31,147 bases of DNA from NCBI GenBank assembly GCA_964431365.1, contig CAYSJJ010000052.1:1-31147 (forward strand), written 5' to 3'. Made by a program: the position numbers and the translations under genes. A model generated the notes under the pieces. That model saw only the letters and a list, made by a program, of their open reading frames with translations. It was not told where the DNA came from and did not search any database. Positions 1 to 6,999 of this stretch are shown here, piece by piece (position 1 is the stretch's first letter; each line of letters begins with the position of its first letter). This DNA is from Geomobilibacter sp964431365. GTDB taxonomy: Bacteria; Desulfobacterota; Desulfuromonadia; Geobacterales; DSM-12255.

Positions 1-20
1 TCGCCGCCGGGAATTTTATC

Positions 21-54
21 AAAAAGCCGTCAGTCAACAGACTGACGGCTTTTT
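21..54 (+). terminator. Rho-independent terminator of an upstream gene outside the window
   Basis: A perfect 15-bp stem (21-35 with 40-54) closes a 4-base AACA loop. The right arm runs into a T tract ending near 57. It must serve a plus-strand gene that ends before this window, because no coding region is visible in bases 1-60. The A-rich left flank means it could also work on the other strand. Confidence 0.85.
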
Positions 55-214
55 TTCTTTCCTGACGAGGTATAAAAGACTGTTTCCCATCGGATCGCCT
101 GACCCTCTGGAAACTTGACTTGCCGTACGTAGTGTGATAAGCCACAAAAACCATTCTAATCAATAGGTTGCGTTGTAGCCTCTTGTATGCAATTAATTCC
201 CCGGAGGACACCCC

Positions 215-1873
215 ATGGCACAACAGCTTGAATTCACCGTCGGCGGGCTGCTCGACCACATTGCGGCTGCCTATCCCGACAATGATGCCCTCGTTTATCC
301 CGATCGCGGTTTGCGCTACAGCTATCGCGAGTTCAACGATGTCTGTCGTCAGGTGGCCAAGGGGTTGCTCAAGTTCGGCATCAAAAAAGGGGATAATGTC
401 GCTATCTGGGCCTACAACGTACCCGAGTGGGTGATCCTCCAGTTCGCTACCGCCAAGATCGGCGCCATCCTGGTGACGGTCAACACCGCCTACAAGTCGG
501 CGGAGCTTGAATATCTCCTCCATCAGTCCGATTCCACGACGCTGTTCATGGTGAAATCGTGGAAGGATACCGATTACGTGGCGACCCTGAACGAGGTGGT
601 GCCGGAGCTGGCTGCCTCTCAACCGTGCACGCTAAGCACGGCAAAGCTGCCGTTCCTCAAGAATGTGGTCTTCATCGGCGATGAGACGCCGGCTGGAATG
701 CTGAATTTTGCACGGATTGTCGAGATAGGCGAGGGGGTCTCAGATGCTGAACTGGCTGCAGTCGAGGCAGCCGTAGACAAGCACGACACTATAAATATGC
801 AGTACACTTCGGGTACCACCGGGTTCCCGAAAGGGGTCATGCTGACCAGCCACAACTTGGTCAATAACGGATTCCATATCGGTGAGTGCATGAAGTTCAC
901 CGACAAGGATCGGCTCTGCATTCCGGTGCCGTTCTTTCACTGTTTCGGCTCGGTTCTGGCGGTCATGGCCAGCGTAACCCATGGCACCGCCATGATCCCG
1001 GTTGAGATCTTCGACCCGCTCAAGGTCCTGCAGACGATTGAAGCCGAGCGGTGCACAGCCGTCCACGGCGTTCCCACCATGTTCATAGCCGAACTGGAGC
1101 ATCCCTCGTTCAGCATGTTCGATCTCTCCACGCTTCGTACCGGCATCATGGCCGGTTCCGTCTGCCCGATCGAGGTGATGAAGCGGGCGGTGAAGGATAT
1201 GCACCTGACCGAGATCACCAGCGTCTACGGTCAGACCGAGTCGTCGCCGGGGATTACCCAGACCCGTACCGAGGATTCCATCGAATTGCGGGTATCCACC
1301 GTGGGACGGGCCCTGCCCGGAGCCGAGGTGAAGATCGTCGATATCGAGACCGGTGCCACCCTGCCGCCGGGCAAGCAGGGAGAGCTTTGTGCCCGTGGCT
1401 ATATGGTCATGAGAGGCTACTACAAAATGCCGGAGGAGACGGCCAAGGTGATCGATGCCGATGGCTGGCTCCATACCGGCGACCTGGCGATCATGGACGA
1501 GAACGGCTACTGCAAGATCACCGGTCGGATCAAGCAGATGATCATCCGTGGCGGCGAGAATATCTACCCCAAGGAGATCGAGGAATTCCTCTATACCCAT
1601 CCGAAGGTCTCGGACATCCAGGTGTACGGCGTCCCGGACCGGAAGTACGGTGAGCAGGTCATGGCTGCCATTATCCTCAAGAAGGGGGTGGAGATGACCG
1701 AGGAGGAGGTCAAGGATTTTTGCCGGGGGAAGATTGCCAACTACAAGGTTCCCAAGTACGTGAAGTTTGTCGAAGGGTATCCGATGACCGCCAGTGGCAA
1801 GATTCAGAAGTTCAAGCTGCGGGAGATGGCGATCAAGGAGTTGCATCTGGAGGAGGGGGAAGCTTCCGCCTGA
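215..1873 (+). CDS. AMP-dependent acyl-CoA synthetase (FadD-like)
   Basis: This 552-residue member of the ANL superfamily should activate a carboxylic acid with ATP to an acyl-adenylate and then to an acyl-CoA. Visible signatures in order are the P-loop YTSGTTGFPKG at about residues 197-207, the A5 motif YGQTE from residue 338, the adenylate-binding GDLA around Asp423, the hinge segment GRIKQMIIRGGENIYP, and the C-terminal catalytic lysine in SGKIQK (Lys529). The start is fixed by GGAGG at 203-207, seven bases ahead of ATG. The full family length is present with no break. The chain-length preference (medium/long-chain fatty acid or another acid) cannot be read from sequence. It stands alone between two terminators, so it is probably monocistronic. 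A degenerate TTGTATGCAA lies just upstream (183-192). Confidence 0.93.
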   Translation: MAQQLEFTVGGLLDHIAAAYPDNDALVYPDRGLRYSYREFNDVCRQVAKGLLKFGIKKGDNVAIWAYNVPEWVILQFATAKIGAILVTVNTAYKSAELEYLLHQSDSTTLFMVKSWKDTDYVATLNEVVPELAASQPCTLSTAKLPFLKNVVFIGDETPAGMLNFARIVEIGEGVSDAELAAVEAAVDKHDTINMQYTSGTTGFPKGVMLTSHNLVNNGFHIGECMKFTDKDRLCIPVPFFHCFGSVLAVMASVTHGTAMIPVEIFDPLKVLQTIEAERCTAVHGVPTMFIAELEHPSFSMFDLSTLRTGIMAGSVCPIEVMKRAVKDMHLTEITSVYGQTESSPGITQTRTEDSIELRVSTVGRALPGAEVKIVDIETGATLPPGKQGELCARGYMVMRGYYKMPEETAKVIDADGWLHTGDLAIMDENGYCKITGRIKQMIIRGGENIYPKEIEEFLYTHPKVSDIQVYGVPDRKYGEQVMAAIILKKGVEMTEEEVKDFCRGKIANYKVPKYVKFVEGYPMTASGKIQKFKLREMAIKELHLEEGEASA

Positions 1874-1899
1874 CGTGCACGAAAAGCATGGTTTTCAAG

Positions 1900-1932
1900 A
1901 CGCCCGTTCAGCAACTGCTGGCGGGCGTTTTT
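1900..1932 (+). terminator. Terminator after the acyl-CoA synthetase gene
   Basis: The arms ACGCCCG (1900-1906) and CGGGCGT (1922-1928) pair, with an inner CAGC/GCTG stem, and are followed by a short T run. It lies between convergent genes. The minus-strand side has no clear T tract, so it probably works only for the plus-strand gene. Confidence 0.75.
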
Positions 1933-1936
1933 CGTG

Positions 1937-2530
1937 CTATTCCCGCTCCCAGAGGTAGGTGGCGTACTCTTCCATGATCCTGCTGTCAAGCAATCTGCAG
2001 CCCAGGTTGCTGTAGCTGCGCCAGATATCGTACTTGTCCTGAAGCGGAATGCCGGAAAGAAGAATGCTTCCCGAGGGGCGCGTCATCGTGACCAGTTGTT
2101 CGGCCAGTGCCAGCAGGATGTCGGCGTAGATGTTGGCAAGGACCAGGTCGAACGTCTGCCGGCCAAGGCAGGCCAGTTCCCCGCAGACGGTGGTTACCCG
2201 GTTCTCTTCGCCGTTGATCCGGACGTTGTCGTCGCAGGATACCGCTGCACGCCAGTCCAGGTCGATTGCCACAACCGTCGCCGCACCCAGCTTTGCCGCG
2301 GCGATGGCCAGGATGCCGGTCCCGCTCCCCAGGTCGAGCACCTTGGCGCCGGCGATATCGGGCAGCTGCCCCATGGCCTCCAGGCAGGATGCCGTTGTCT
2401 CGTGTTCTCCCGAACCGAATGCGCCTCTGCTGCCGAGGAACAGGGGGATTTCGTCTCCAGGGGACGGGACGCCCTCGGGAACGATGTTGAACCTGCCGAT
2501 GGTCCACGGGGAAAAAAGACGTTTATTCAT
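1937..2530 (-). CDS. PrmA-like protein methyltransferase, short form
   Basis: This class I S-adenosylmethionine-dependent methyltransferase of 197 residues has the hallmarks of the ribosomal protein L11 methyltransferase family: AFGSGEHETT ahead of the SAM-binding segment VLDLGSGTGILAIAAAKLGA, then an acidic ribose-binding position in AIDLD, and LANI in place of the usual NPPY-type motif IV. True PrmA proteins are near 300 residues with an N-terminal substrate-recognition domain. That domain is largely missing here, so the substrate may not be L11. The chosen ATG at 2530 has GGAGG eight bases upstream; an in-frame TTG at 2584 would add 18 residues but has no evident ribosome site. It converges on the acyl-CoA synthetase gene and diverges from the small membrane protein gene. 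Confidence 0.8.
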   Translation of the reverse strand: MNKRLFSPWTIGRFNIVPEGVPSPGDEIPLFLGSRGAFGSGEHETTASCLEAMGQLPDIAGAKVLDLGSGTGILAIAAAKLGAATVVAIDLDWRAAVSCDDNVRINGEENRVTTVCGELACLGRQTFDLVLANIYADILLALAEQLVTMTRPSGSILLSGIPLQDKYDIWRSYSNLGCRLLDSRIMEEYATYLWERE

Positions 2531-2642
2531 GTCACGAGCCTCCGGGCGCCAGCCTACCTGTTTTTTCGGGCAAAAAAAAGTCAAAAGCGTTCAACACGTA
2601 TCCCAACGGTTCCCTGCCGCCGCGGCTGCAGGCGGTTTGCGC

Positions 2643-2673
2643 TGGACAGCATGCCGGGAGTTGTGTATACAGT
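2643..2673 (+). promoter_or_regulatory. Candidate sigma-70 promoter with TGTATACAGT site
   Basis: TGGACA (2643-2648), a 17-base spacer and TATACA (2666-2671) make a plausible promoter for the membrane-protein/M24 peptidase pair starting at 2721. The -10 box lies inside TGTATACAGT (2664-2673), a 10-mer that also occurs ahead of gltA and in the 6304-6650 gap. The site could therefore be an operator overlapping the promoter, or only a -10 box. Confidence 0.45.
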
Positions 2674-2720
2674 TCGCGGGTAGCAGCAAGTGACGGACTA
2701 TTTTATCCGGAGATATTGAC

Positions 2721-2870
2721 GTGCTAAAAGCCATTGCTATTATCTGGGGACTATTCTTGGTCTGCTTCGTGGCCATTGTCATCGAGGAAACATTTCTCGG
2801 CGGCCGCAGGCGCAGACGTCTGGAAAAAGCCGCAAAGGAGAGACGTCTTGCGGGTAACTCCGGCAACTGA
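2721..2870 (+). CDS. Small single-pass membrane protein, 49 residues
   Basis: A GTG-started frame has GGAG eight bases upstream and encodes one hydrophobic helix (about residues 4-21), then an acidic EE pair and a run of five arginines, ending in a basic tail. The charge pattern predicts the C-terminus in the cytoplasm. Its last 23 bases overlap the start of the M24 peptidase gene, and that gene's ribosome site lies within this frame, so the two are probably translationally coupled. I do not recognise a family and assign no function. The well-placed Shine-Dalgarno, the clean topology and the coupling argue against chance, but conservation is untested. Confidence 0.55.
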   Translation: MLKAIAIIWGLFLVCFVAIVIEETFLGGRRRRRLEKAAKERRLAGNSGN

Positions 2871-4041
2871 ACTTGAATCCCGCTGTAAGCGGCTGCAGGA
2901 CCAGATGATCACGGTCGGGCTCGAAGCGGTTATTATCGTCCAGAGCGCCGATCTCCTTTACTTCACCGGAACCACCCAGACAGGCAGCCTGTATCTGCCG
3001 GCGCATGGGCAGCCGATCTACATGGTGCGTCGTGACGCTTTCCGCGCGCGTATGGAGTCGGGGCTCAAGGAGGTCATTCCCTTCGGTTCCATGGTGGATA
3101 TCCCCCGCATCCTCGCCGAGTACGGCTACCCGTTGCCGGCTCGCATAGGGATGGAACTGGATGTCCTGCCGGTAAACATGTACGAGCGCTACCGGGCGGT
3201 ATTCCCCGGGGCTTCCTTCGCCGATGCCACGCCCATGATCCGCCTCGTCCGCATGATCAAGTCGGCCTATGAAATCCACCTTCTCAAGGATGCTGCCGAT
3301 CAGGTCCACAAGGTCTACCGCCGGGCCTTTGACGTCATCCGCGAAGGGATGACCGATCTGGAGCTGGCGGCGGAACTGGAGCATACGAGCCGGCGTGAGG
3401 GTCACCAGGGGCTGGTCCGCATGCGGATGTTCAACGGGGTGATGCTGTTCGGCCATACCTTTTCGGGAGTGGACAGCGCAGTCCCAGCCTACACCGATAC
3501 GCCTCTCGGGGGACTCGGCGTGAGCCCGGCCTTCGGCCAGGGGGCGAGCTTCAAGCGTATCGAACGTCATGAGCCCATCGTGGTCGACTTTTCCGGGTGC
3601 TGCGACGGCTACCTCGTCGATCAGACCCGCATCTTCGCCCTCGGCAAGGTATCCGACCGGCTGCAGAGGGCCCATGACGACATGCTGAAGGTCCAGGAGC
3701 GAATGAAGGAACTGGTGCCGGCCAGGCCTACCTGGGGAGCCGTCTATGACGAGTGCCGTGCCCTTGCCGACCGCCTGGGATATCAGGAGAGCTTCATGGG
3801 TGCACGGGGGAGCCAGGTATCCTTCATCGGCCATGGCGTAGGTATCGAGATCGACGAGTACCCGTTCATCGCCAGGGGCTTCGCTGACCACTCCTTCGAG
3901 CCGGGGATGGTCTTTGCCTTTGAGCCGAAGGTGGTCTTCCCGGGTGAGGGAGCTGTCGGGGTCGAGAATACCTTCTACCTTGCCGACGACGGGGTGCTCA
4001 GACAGCTCACCCATTCTCCCGAAGAGCTCGTGGTGCTTTGA
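2848..4041 (+). CDS. M24-family metallopeptidase (Xaa-Pro aminopeptidase-like)
   Basis: This 397-residue creatinase/aminopeptidase-fold protein has an N-terminal creatinase-like domain (about 1-150) and a C-terminal pita-bread domain. All five expected metal ligands are visible: Asp247 and Asp258 eleven residues apart in VDFSGCCDGYLVDQTR, His329 in GHGVGIEIDE, Glu359 in FEPK and Glu373 in GVENT. It should be a two-metal cytoplasmic peptidase, probably releasing an N-terminal residue before proline. The substrate is not determinable. I chose the TTG start at 2848 because AAAGGAG sits seven bases ahead. A longer frame from 2734 would only read the overlapping small membrane gene in another phase. 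Confidence 0.88.
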   Translation: MRVTPATELESRCKRLQDQMITVGLEAVIIVQSADLLYFTGTTQTGSLYLPAHGQPIYMVRRDAFRARMESGLKEVIPFGSMVDIPRILAEYGYPLPARIGMELDVLPVNMYERYRAVFPGASFADATPMIRLVRMIKSAYEIHLLKDAADQVHKVYRRAFDVIREGMTDLELAAELEHTSRREGHQGLVRMRMFNGVMLFGHTFSGVDSAVPAYTDTPLGGLGVSPAFGQGASFKRIERHEPIVVDFSGCCDGYLVDQTRIFALGKVSDRLQRAHDDMLKVQERMKELVPARPTWGAVYDECRALADRLGYQESFMGARGSQVSFIGHGVGIEIDEYPFIARGFADHSFEPGMVFAFEPKVVFPGEGAVGVENTFYLADDGVLRQLTHSPEELVVL

Positions 4042-4062
4042 TGTTGCGAGTAATAATTTTTG

Positions 4063-4090
4063 TTGATCTTAATCTGGGACGATGTTATAT
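4063..4090 (+). promoter_or_regulatory. Candidate gltA promoter
   Basis: TTGATC (4063-4068), a 16-base spacer and TTATAT (4085-4090) fit a sigma-70 promoter. Transcription would start near 4097, giving a leader of about 205 bases before the gltA start codon. Confidence 0.5.
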
Positions 4091-4103
4091 GTGAGCAAAA
4101 TTT

Positions 4104-4130
4104 TGTATACAGTATTCCGTTAGAATACTG
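4104..4130. promoter_or_regulatory. Probable gltA operator: TGTATACAGT fused to a perfect dyad
   Basis: TGTATACAGT (4104-4113) contains the palindrome TGTATACA. Overlapping it, CAGTATTC (4110-4117) and GAATACTG (4123-4130) form a perfect 8-bp inverted repeat around five bases. The site begins a few bases downstream of the predicted transcription start, a classic repressor position. Published work on Geobacter sulfurreducens describes a repressor, HgtR, acting on gltA during growth on hydrogen. Assigning this site to HgtR is my inference. Confidence 0.55.
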
Positions 4131-4140
4131 CCTTTCCCCC

Positions 4141-4228
4141 GGAGCGTTCAGCTCCTCCTTGATGCCCGCTGCTTCCGGTCGCATGAATGCAGCTTTACAG
4201 GTACCATCCTGAAACAGAAAGGAGGAGT
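4141..4228 (+). promoter_or_regulatory. Structured gltA leader with sequestered Shine-Dalgarno-like sequence
   Basis: The hairpin GGAGC/GCTCC (4141-4155) is followed by CTCCTCCTT (4152-4160), which is exactly complementary to AAGGAGGAG (4219-4227). Between them is a smaller hairpin, CAGG/CCTG. The two 9-base strands compete with the first hairpin for GCTCC. Beyond 4228 come two further AAGGAG-type sequences, and only the last (near 4286) is spaced correctly for gltA. I could not match this to a known riboswitch class. Confidence 0.35.
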
Positions 4229-4301
4229 TCACTCGTTTCGGTTAGCCTAAAGGAGTCTCAACATAGCCCCACCATCAATCCCTGAAAGGAGAGTACGCAC
4301 C

Positions 4302-5630
4302 ATGGCACTGAAGGAAACCCTCAAGCAGAAGATCGAAGAGTTCCGCCCCCGTACAACAAGGCTGGTCAAGGAGTTCGGTAAGGTAGTTATCGACCAGGTA
4401 ACCATCGACCAGGCTATCGGCGGCGCCCGCGACATCCGCAGTCTCGTAACCGACATCTCCTACCTCGACCCCCAGGAAGGGATCCGCTTCCGCGGCAAGA
4501 CCATCCCCGAGACCTTCGAGGCTCTCCCCAAGGCAGCTGGCTCAGACTACCCGACCGTTGAGGCATTCTGGTACTTCCTCCTCACCGGCGAAGTGCCGAC
4601 CCAGGCTCAGGTTGACGAAGTCGTGACGGAGTGGAAAGTCCGTCAGCAGGTTCCCGAGTACGTCTTTACCGCCATCCGCGCTCTGCCGCGTGACAGCCAC
4701 CCGATGGTGATGCTCTCCGTCGGTATCCTCGCCCTGCAGAAGGATTCCAAGTTTGCCGGCTTCTACAACTCCGGTAAGTTCAACAAGATGACTGCCTGGG
4801 AATACGTCTACGAGGATGCATCCGACCTCGTCGCCCGCATCCCGGTCATCGCAGCCTTCATCTACAACCTGAAATACCGTGGCGACAAGCAGGTCGCCAT
4901 CGACCCGAGCCTCGACATGGGGGCAAACTTCGCCCACATGATCGGTCAGAGCGAGCAGTACAAGGATGTTGCGCGTATGTACTTCATCCTCCACTCCGAC
5001 CACGAGTCCGGGAACGTGTCTGCCCACACCACCCACCTGGTACACTCCGCCCTGTCCGACCCGTATTATGCATACTCGGCAGGCCTCAACGGCTTGGCTG
5101 GCCCGCTTCACGGCCTCGCCAACCAGGAAGTTCTCGACTGGACCATCAAGTTCCAGGAGAAGTACTGCAAGGGTGTTGAGCCGACCAAGGAGCTCGTTAC
5201 CAAGGCTCTCTGGGATACCCTCAATGCCGGTCAGGTCGTTCCGGGCTACGGCCACGCCGTTCTCCGCAAGACCGACCCGCGCTACATGTCGCAGCGCGAG
5301 TTCTGCCTCAAGACCCCGGGCCTCAAGGACGATCCGTTGTTCAAGCTGGTCGCCATGATCTTCGAAACCGCCCCGGGCGTCCTTATGGAGCACGGCAAGG
5401 CAAAGAACCCCTGGCCGAACGTCGACGCACAGTCCGGCGTCATCCAGTGGTACTACGGCCTCCGCGAGTGGGACTTCTACACCGTTCTCTTCGGTGTGGG
5501 CCGCGCCCTCGGCTGCATGGCCAACATCACGTGGGACCGTGGCCTCGGCTACGCCATCGAGCGTCCGAAGTCCGTTACCACCGCTATGCTCGAGAAGTGG
5601 GCTGCAGAAGGTGGCCGCAAGCTGTCCTAG
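4302..5630 (+). CDS. gltA: Citrate synthase, eukaryote-like type
   Basis: This 442-residue enzyme condenses acetyl-CoA with oxaloacetate to citrate, the entry to the TCA cycle used for acetate oxidation. The catalytic triad is visible as His270 in GPLHGLANQE, His318 in GYGHAVLR and Asp375 in NVDAQSG, at nearly the same positions as in the mitochondrial enzyme. The 440-residue length, the N-terminal helix and segments such as SDPYYAYSAGLNGLAGPLHG resemble mitochondrial enzymes more than the NADH-inhibited hexameric bacterial type, a known feature of Geobacteraceae. AAAGGAG precedes the ATG by ten bases. Codon use is strongly biased to C-ending codons, suggesting high expression. It is flanked by its own promoter/operator and a strong terminator, so it is a single-gene unit. 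Confidence 0.97.
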   Translation: MALKETLKQKIEEFRPRTTRLVKEFGKVVIDQVTIDQAIGGARDIRSLVTDISYLDPQEGIRFRGKTIPETFEALPKAAGSDYPTVEAFWYFLLTGEVPTQAQVDEVVTEWKVRQQVPEYVFTAIRALPRDSHPMVMLSVGILALQKDSKFAGFYNSGKFNKMTAWEYVYEDASDLVARIPVIAAFIYNLKYRGDKQVAIDPSLDMGANFAHMIGQSEQYKDVARMYFILHSDHESGNVSAHTTHLVHSALSDPYYAYSAGLNGLAGPLHGLANQEVLDWTIKFQEKYCKGVEPTKELVTKALWDTLNAGQVVPGYGHAVLRKTDPRYMSQREFCLKTPGLKDDPLFKLVAMIFETAPGVLMEHGKAKNPWPNVDAQSGVIQWYYGLREWDFYTVLFGVGRALGCMANITWDRGLGYAIERPKSVTTAMLEKWAAEGGRKLS

Positions 5631-5652
5631 TTCTGCAGGGCTCTTTGAACGT

Positions 5653-5688
5653 GAAAGGGGAGATGCTTCGGCATCTCCCCTTTCATTT
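5653..5688 (+). terminator. Terminator after gltA
   Basis: A perfect 14-bp stem (5653-5666 with 5671-5684) is capped by a stable TTCG tetraloop. The arms contain AAAGGGG/CCCCTTT, so a short T run lies in the right arm. It separates gltA from the convergent AMMECR1 gene. Confidence 0.85.
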
Positions 5689-5754
5689 CCGCCGTGCTGG
5701 ATTCGGCTCTGCCGGGGCGCGTTGGACGACGGCTCCGTCGGCCGCCGATGCCGG

Positions 5755-6303
5755 CTACTTGCTGCCGAATATCTCGGCGCTGAAGATTGATATCTCCGCG
5801 CCATTCTTCCATTCATCAGTCCTGAGGCCGGCTTTCAGGCAGGTTTGGCTCAGGAACGTCTCCCGATCCCACCCGTACTCGGTAGCGACCTGCGGCAGCA
5901 GCACCCCGCGAGCGATGTTCTTTTCTATGTACAGTCCGTGTTCACCCACAACGATCTCATCGACGGAATCGATCTTCTGCAGGGGGGAGAGAACCGAAAT
6001 CTCCAGCTGATAGTCGGCGAGGTCGGACGGCTTCATCGGATAAAACCGCGGGTCGCGTGTTGCCGCGGAGATGGCCATCTCCTGGACCGCCTGGACGAGA
6101 GGGACGTCGGAGCTGAAGGTGCCGATACAACCGCGCAGGGCTCCGTTCTTCTTGATGGTGACGAAACAGCCCCGTAGTTCCTGCAAAGCAGGAGAGAGAG
6201 GGGGAGGCGGGGCGACCGTCTTTGCAGTCACAAAAGAATTGATCGTCTCTCGGGCAAAAGCGAGTAACTGTTGTCGGTCCTCACGGGAGAGTCTGTCGGC
6301 CAT
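5755..6303 (-). CDS. AMMECR1-domain protein (AmmeMemoRadiSam system protein A type)
   Basis: This 182-residue protein is essentially one AMMECR1 domain. The family's signature LRGCIGT is present, preceded by GCFVTIKKNGALRG and followed by AATRDPRFYP and LEISVLSPL. The family often occurs with a Memo-like protein and a radical SAM protein, and a role in an uncharacterised modification has been proposed. Neither partner is adjacent here. The ATG at 6303 has AAGGAG about six bases upstream on the minus strand. It converges on gltA and diverges from the small lipoprotein gene. Biochemical function is unknown. Confidence 0.88.
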   Translation of the reverse strand: MADRLSREDRQQLLAFARETINSFVTAKTVAPPPPLSPALQELRGCFVTIKKNGALRGCIGTFSSDVPLVQAVQEMAISAATRDPRFYPMKPSDLADYQLEISVLSPLQKIDSVDEIVVGEHGLYIEKNIARGVLLPQVATEYGWDRETFLSQTCLKAGLRTDEWKNGAEISIFSAEIFGSK

Positions 6304-6326
6304 TTTCTGCTCCTTGGATGAAGAGT

Positions 6327-6342
6327 TGCCAATGGATTGGCA
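6327..6342. promoter_or_regulatory. Perfect dyad ahead of the AMMECR1-domain gene
   Basis: TGCCAAT and ATTGGCA are perfect inverted repeats around GG. The dyad lies about 24 bases upstream of the minus-strand start codon and directly downstream of a possible TTGCAA/TATTAC promoter, so a repressor site is plausible. It could alternatively be an RNA hairpin close to the ribosome site. Confidence 0.35.
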
Positions 6343-6484
6343 CTGTAATACATTTAGCGTGTGTTTTGCAAGCGGTGGTAGGCCACCTCGAGTCGTTGTC
6401 AGCGCTGGTTAACCGTGCAGGGCGGAGGAACAAATGTGCCCCTTTTATTGCGCCCAAGACCATCGATTTAATGATCTTTTTTTA

Positions 6485-6494
6485 TGTATACAGT
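6485..6494. promoter_or_regulatory. TGTATACAGT site, third intergenic copy
   Basis: This 10-mer is identical to those at 2664-2673 and 4104-4113. It stands about 55 bases upstream of the lipoprotein -35 box and 180 bases from the AMMECR1 gene start. It lacks the extra dyad seen in the gltA copy. Confidence 0.4.
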
Positions 6495-6550
6495 ATGCGA
6501 ATGCCATTTAACACAATGAAATAATTGCGGATATTTTTTTTAAAAAAATA

Positions 6551-6578
6551 TTGACTTTTCTCGGGAAGATAGTATATT
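6551..6578 (+). promoter_or_regulatory. Promoter of the small lipoprotein gene
   Basis: TTGACT (6551-6556), 16 bases and TATATT (6573-6578) lie in AT-rich DNA. The predicted transcript starts near 6585 and has a leader of about 65 bases. This is among the best sigma-70 matches in the window. Confidence 0.65.
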
Positions 6579-6650
6579 TCCTCTTCGTTGTGCGAGCTAC
6601 CATACGCGATGCGTACTTTTGGTAACCAAAAAAAAGAGGAGAATGTACCG

Positions 6651-6869
6651 ATGAAAAAGATGATCTCTCTGGCACTCTGTCTGACTCTGGCCCTTTCTTT
6701 CGCCGCTGGCTGCAAGAAGAAGGAAGAAGCTCCGGCTCCGGCTCCGGCTGCTGAAGCTCCGAAGGCTCCGGAAGCTCAGAAGCCGATGTCTTCTGCTAAA
6801 GCTCCGGAAGCTGCTCCGGCTGCACCTGCTGCTCCGGCTGCACCCGCTGCCCCGGCTGAGAAGAAGTAA
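6651..6869 (+). CDS. Small Ala/Pro-rich lipoprotein, 72 residues
   Basis: The first 20 residues form a lipoprotein signal peptide (MKK, then a hydrophobic stretch) ending in AAGC with Cys21 as the predicted lipidated residue. The next residues are KKKEE, followed by about 50 residues dominated by AP and PAAPA repeats and ending in AEKK. There is no folded domain. It probably anchors in a membrane and extends as a flexible spacer. The start follows GAGGAG at good spacing; an in-frame upstream start would destroy the signal peptide. The repetitive GCTCCGGCT-type DNA could expand or contract in frame. It has its own promoter and terminator, which suggests strong independent expression. Function is unknown. 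Confidence 0.8.
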   Translation: MKKMISLALCLTLALSFAAGCKKKEEAPAPAPAAEAPKAPEAQKPMSSAKAPEAAPAAPAAPAAPAAPAEKK

Positions 6870-6889
6870 TTTCCCCTACACGGGAAGCA

Positions 6890-6922
6890 AAATAGCCCAC
6901 GGATTCCGTGGGCTATTTTTTT
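6890..6922 (+). terminator. Terminator after the small lipoprotein gene
   Basis: A 13-bp perfect stem (6890-6902 with 6906-6918) closes an ATT loop and ends in a T run to 6922. Confidence 0.9.
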
Positions 6923-6999
6923 GTCGACTATGTTGACAGTTTCCGGCAGCGATGCTATGGAAACAAAAATATTATTCGTTAAGCACGATGGAGGAGTCA

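Larger units (their letters stand above)
6304..6650. other. Intergenic region of 347 bases between divergent genes
   Basis: No gene is supported here. From left to right it holds the AMMECR1 gene ribosome site, the dyad at 6327-6342, a possible minus-strand promoter (TTGCAA near 6370 with TATTAC near 6350, 15-base spacer), a small hairpin GGTGG/CCACC (6374-6387), the TGTATACAGT site at 6485-6494 and the lipoprotein promoter at 6551-6578. The right half is AT-rich. Confidence 0.6.

Noticed and set aside
183..192. TTGTATGCAA ahead of the acyl-CoA synthetase as a fourth operator copy
   Set aside because: It is one mismatch from a TTGTATACAA palindrome but differs from TGTATACAGT and abuts the ribosome site. 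It was not counted.
740..1846. A 368-codon minus-strand frame opposite the acyl-CoA synthetase gene
   Set aside because: It is an antisense shadow; the plus-strand frame holds every ANL motif.
4141..4301. A GEMM-type riboswitch in the gltA leader
   Set aside because: Geobacter has many, but the conserved core of that class is not found here. Only the simple complementary strands remain.
6588..6650. A longer N-terminus for the small lipoprotein
   Set aside because: It would put 21 polar residues ahead of the signal peptide, and the inner ATG has the proper ribosome site.
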